64,000 bases of DNA from Erinaceus europaeus (lineage: Eukaryota; Chordata; Mammalia; Eulipotyphla; Erinaceidae). The position numbers and the translations under genes were made by a program. The notes below the pieces were generated by a model. That model was not told the origin of the DNA and did not search any database. It saw only the letters and a program-made list of their open reading frames with translations. Within the stretch, counting starts at the first letter, position 1, and every line of letters starts with the position of its first letter. The DNA lies in assembly GCF_950295315.1 (NCBI RefSeq), contig NC_080180.1:65753092-65817091 (forward strand). Direction: 5' to 3'. This document shows positions 62,872-64,000 of this stretch, one piece after another.

Positions 62872-63245
62872 ACTTTAGACTTTCCAGTATTCTTAAAATA
62901 ACCCATTTATAATAAGTATGATAATTTTTAGCTTTGAGAGTGTTTCTGCTTTTAGTGGTTTTAAAAGCTGATACAACAATTGCCATATTTAACCTCTCCA
63001 TGATGGAAAGGGAAACAGTTTTCAATAGCTCCTCTACTTGGTCTCCACTGCAGCTTCAAAATGATTCTTTGTATCTCTGAACTAGTTTTTCAGTCTCTTT
63101 ACGTTTCACTGCCCATGATTATAATCTGACTTCAGAAAAGCCTTTATCAAGACTGCCTCTTTGCATAGTTTGTAATGTAACAAGATGGAAAGCTGGCAAA
63201 GTTAAATGTTTCTGTGAGGACTAGGTGGTTTAAAATACCATTAAT
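62872..63245. other. Unique AT-rich DNA
   Basis: No recognisable element. Confidence 0.4.
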
Positions 63246-63503
63246 GCGGGAGCCGGGTAGTAGCGCAGCAGGTTAGGCACAGGTGGCACAAAGCACAAGG
63301 ATGGGCATAAGGATCCCGGTTCGAACCCCCGGCTCCCCACCTGCAGGGGAGTCACTTCACAGTTGGTGAAGCAGGTCTGCAGCTGTCTCTTTCTCTCCCC
63401 CTCTCTGCCTTCCCCTCCTCTCTCCATTTCTGTCCTATCCAACACAACAATAATAACTACAACAATAAAACAAGGGCAACAAAAGGGCATAAATAAATAA
63501 AAC
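63246..63503 (+). mobile_element. SINE A, (AAC)n-tail form
   Basis: GCGGGAGCCGGGTAGTAGCG head, CGGTTCGAACCCCCGGC B box, CACCTGCAGGGGAGTCAC core, body, TCCAACACAACAATAATAAC and GGGCAACAAAAGGGC. Confidence 0.95.
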
Positions 63504-64000
63504 ATATGCTATTCAAAATATGACTAATGGGGGAAACAGTGTCCAACCTGAGAGTTCTGAGTGTCACTTCTGGTGTTCAGATAAGAAGGGACTGGTTTGG
63601 AGCAGAATGAAATTTACCTGGAAAGATCGGAGGCTTGAGATTTCACATATAAATCGTTGTCTCTACTAGATATCTCTAGGTTCTAAAGCTCTTTGGCTTG
63701 GTAGGTGGGAACCTCAGCCAAATCAGCCTCCTGGGAATCAGTTTTGAGACTTCATGTATTGAAAAACAGAAGAAACAACTCTCAGAAAACTTCAGGAAAG
63801 CGCTTCTCCTTGTTTCTCACAGAGAATGCCAGGGATCTGAGCCCTGGAGAGCAAAGCATCTGCTAGTGGATGGGCCATTACAGAGCTTTCAAAACAACCT
63901 CAACAAGCTCACCTGCCCCTGGGCTCATCAGCACACCCAGGGTGCTCTCTATTGAGAAAGAGTGAACCCTCTTGTATTAGAAGCTGTGTGGACTCTTAAA
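63504..64000. other. Unique DNA to the window end
   Basis: No repeat recognised. The 85-codon frame at 63698-63955 has no domain and no splice evidence. Confidence 0.4.

Overview
The window is vertebrate nuclear DNA, almost certainly from a hedgehog (Erinaceus or a close relative; inferred). The main clue is one tRNA-derived SINE family present in dozens of copies on both strands, with the head, B box (GGTTCGAGCCC-like), CCCCACCTGCAGGGG core and TCCAATAAATAAA or (AAC)n tails I associate with erinaceid genomes. There are also L1 3' ends typical of a laurasiatherian mammal, several LTR elements and long mammalian-type microsatellites. I found no functional protein-coding gene, no exon I can defend, and no rRNA, tRNA or CRISPR locus. 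This looks like an intergenic or intronic, repeat-dense region. Nearly all open frames are low-complexity or repeat-borne.

Layout. 1-10 kb: a TGGA minisatellite (804-1345), scattered SINEs, an old L1 fragment and an LTR remnant (5.8-6.3 kb) separated by AT-rich unique DNA. 10-22 kb: SINE clusters with embedded microsatellites ((ATC)n, (GT)n, (TTC)n/(TCC)n, (CTCCCT)n) and two unique islands (11.0-11.9 and 14.0-14.5 kb) that look like candidate conserved non-coding DNA. 22-30 kb: the most layered part. It has a SINE in a SINE carrying an LTR (21.97-22.95 kb), opposed L1 3' ends (24.6-25.5 kb), a fold-back inverted duplication (25.93-26.40 kb), a second LTR of the 22-kb type, and a small unfamiliar retroposon inside a SINE (28.9-29.1 kb). 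30-41 kb: a solo LTR with a 52-bp tandem array (30120-30891), a (CACT/CA)n tract, two more solo LTRs (32892-33264, 37612-38149) and several unique islands. 41-51 kb: mainly L1. Minus-strand copies end at 41.6-44.1 kb, one retaining the ORF2 C-terminus, and a long plus-strand ORF2-end/3'UTR copy runs from 47.5 to 50.6 kb and is interrupted by two SINEs. 51-56 kb: SINEs, microsatellites and two more copies of the unfamiliar retroposon.

The standout feature is a complete but defective provirus at 56380-62865. It has two 290-bp-class LTRs, a 6-bp target duplication with one mismatch, a tRNA-Lys-type primer site, a leader splice donor, a broken betaretrovirus-like gag start with a PPPY late motif, a degraded env end with transmembrane anchor, and a polypurine tract. 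About 3 kb where pro-pol should lie is AT-rich non-coding DNA with internal direct repeats. The LTRs differ at only about 9 of 290 positions by eye, so the missing pol looks like an inherited property of a non-autonomous family, not simple decay (inference). A 656-bp L1 tail later landed in its 5' LTR with a perfect 16-bp duplication.

No genes work together here in the usual sense. The window is best read as a record of successive insertions, with some unique islands that may hold regulatory DNA.
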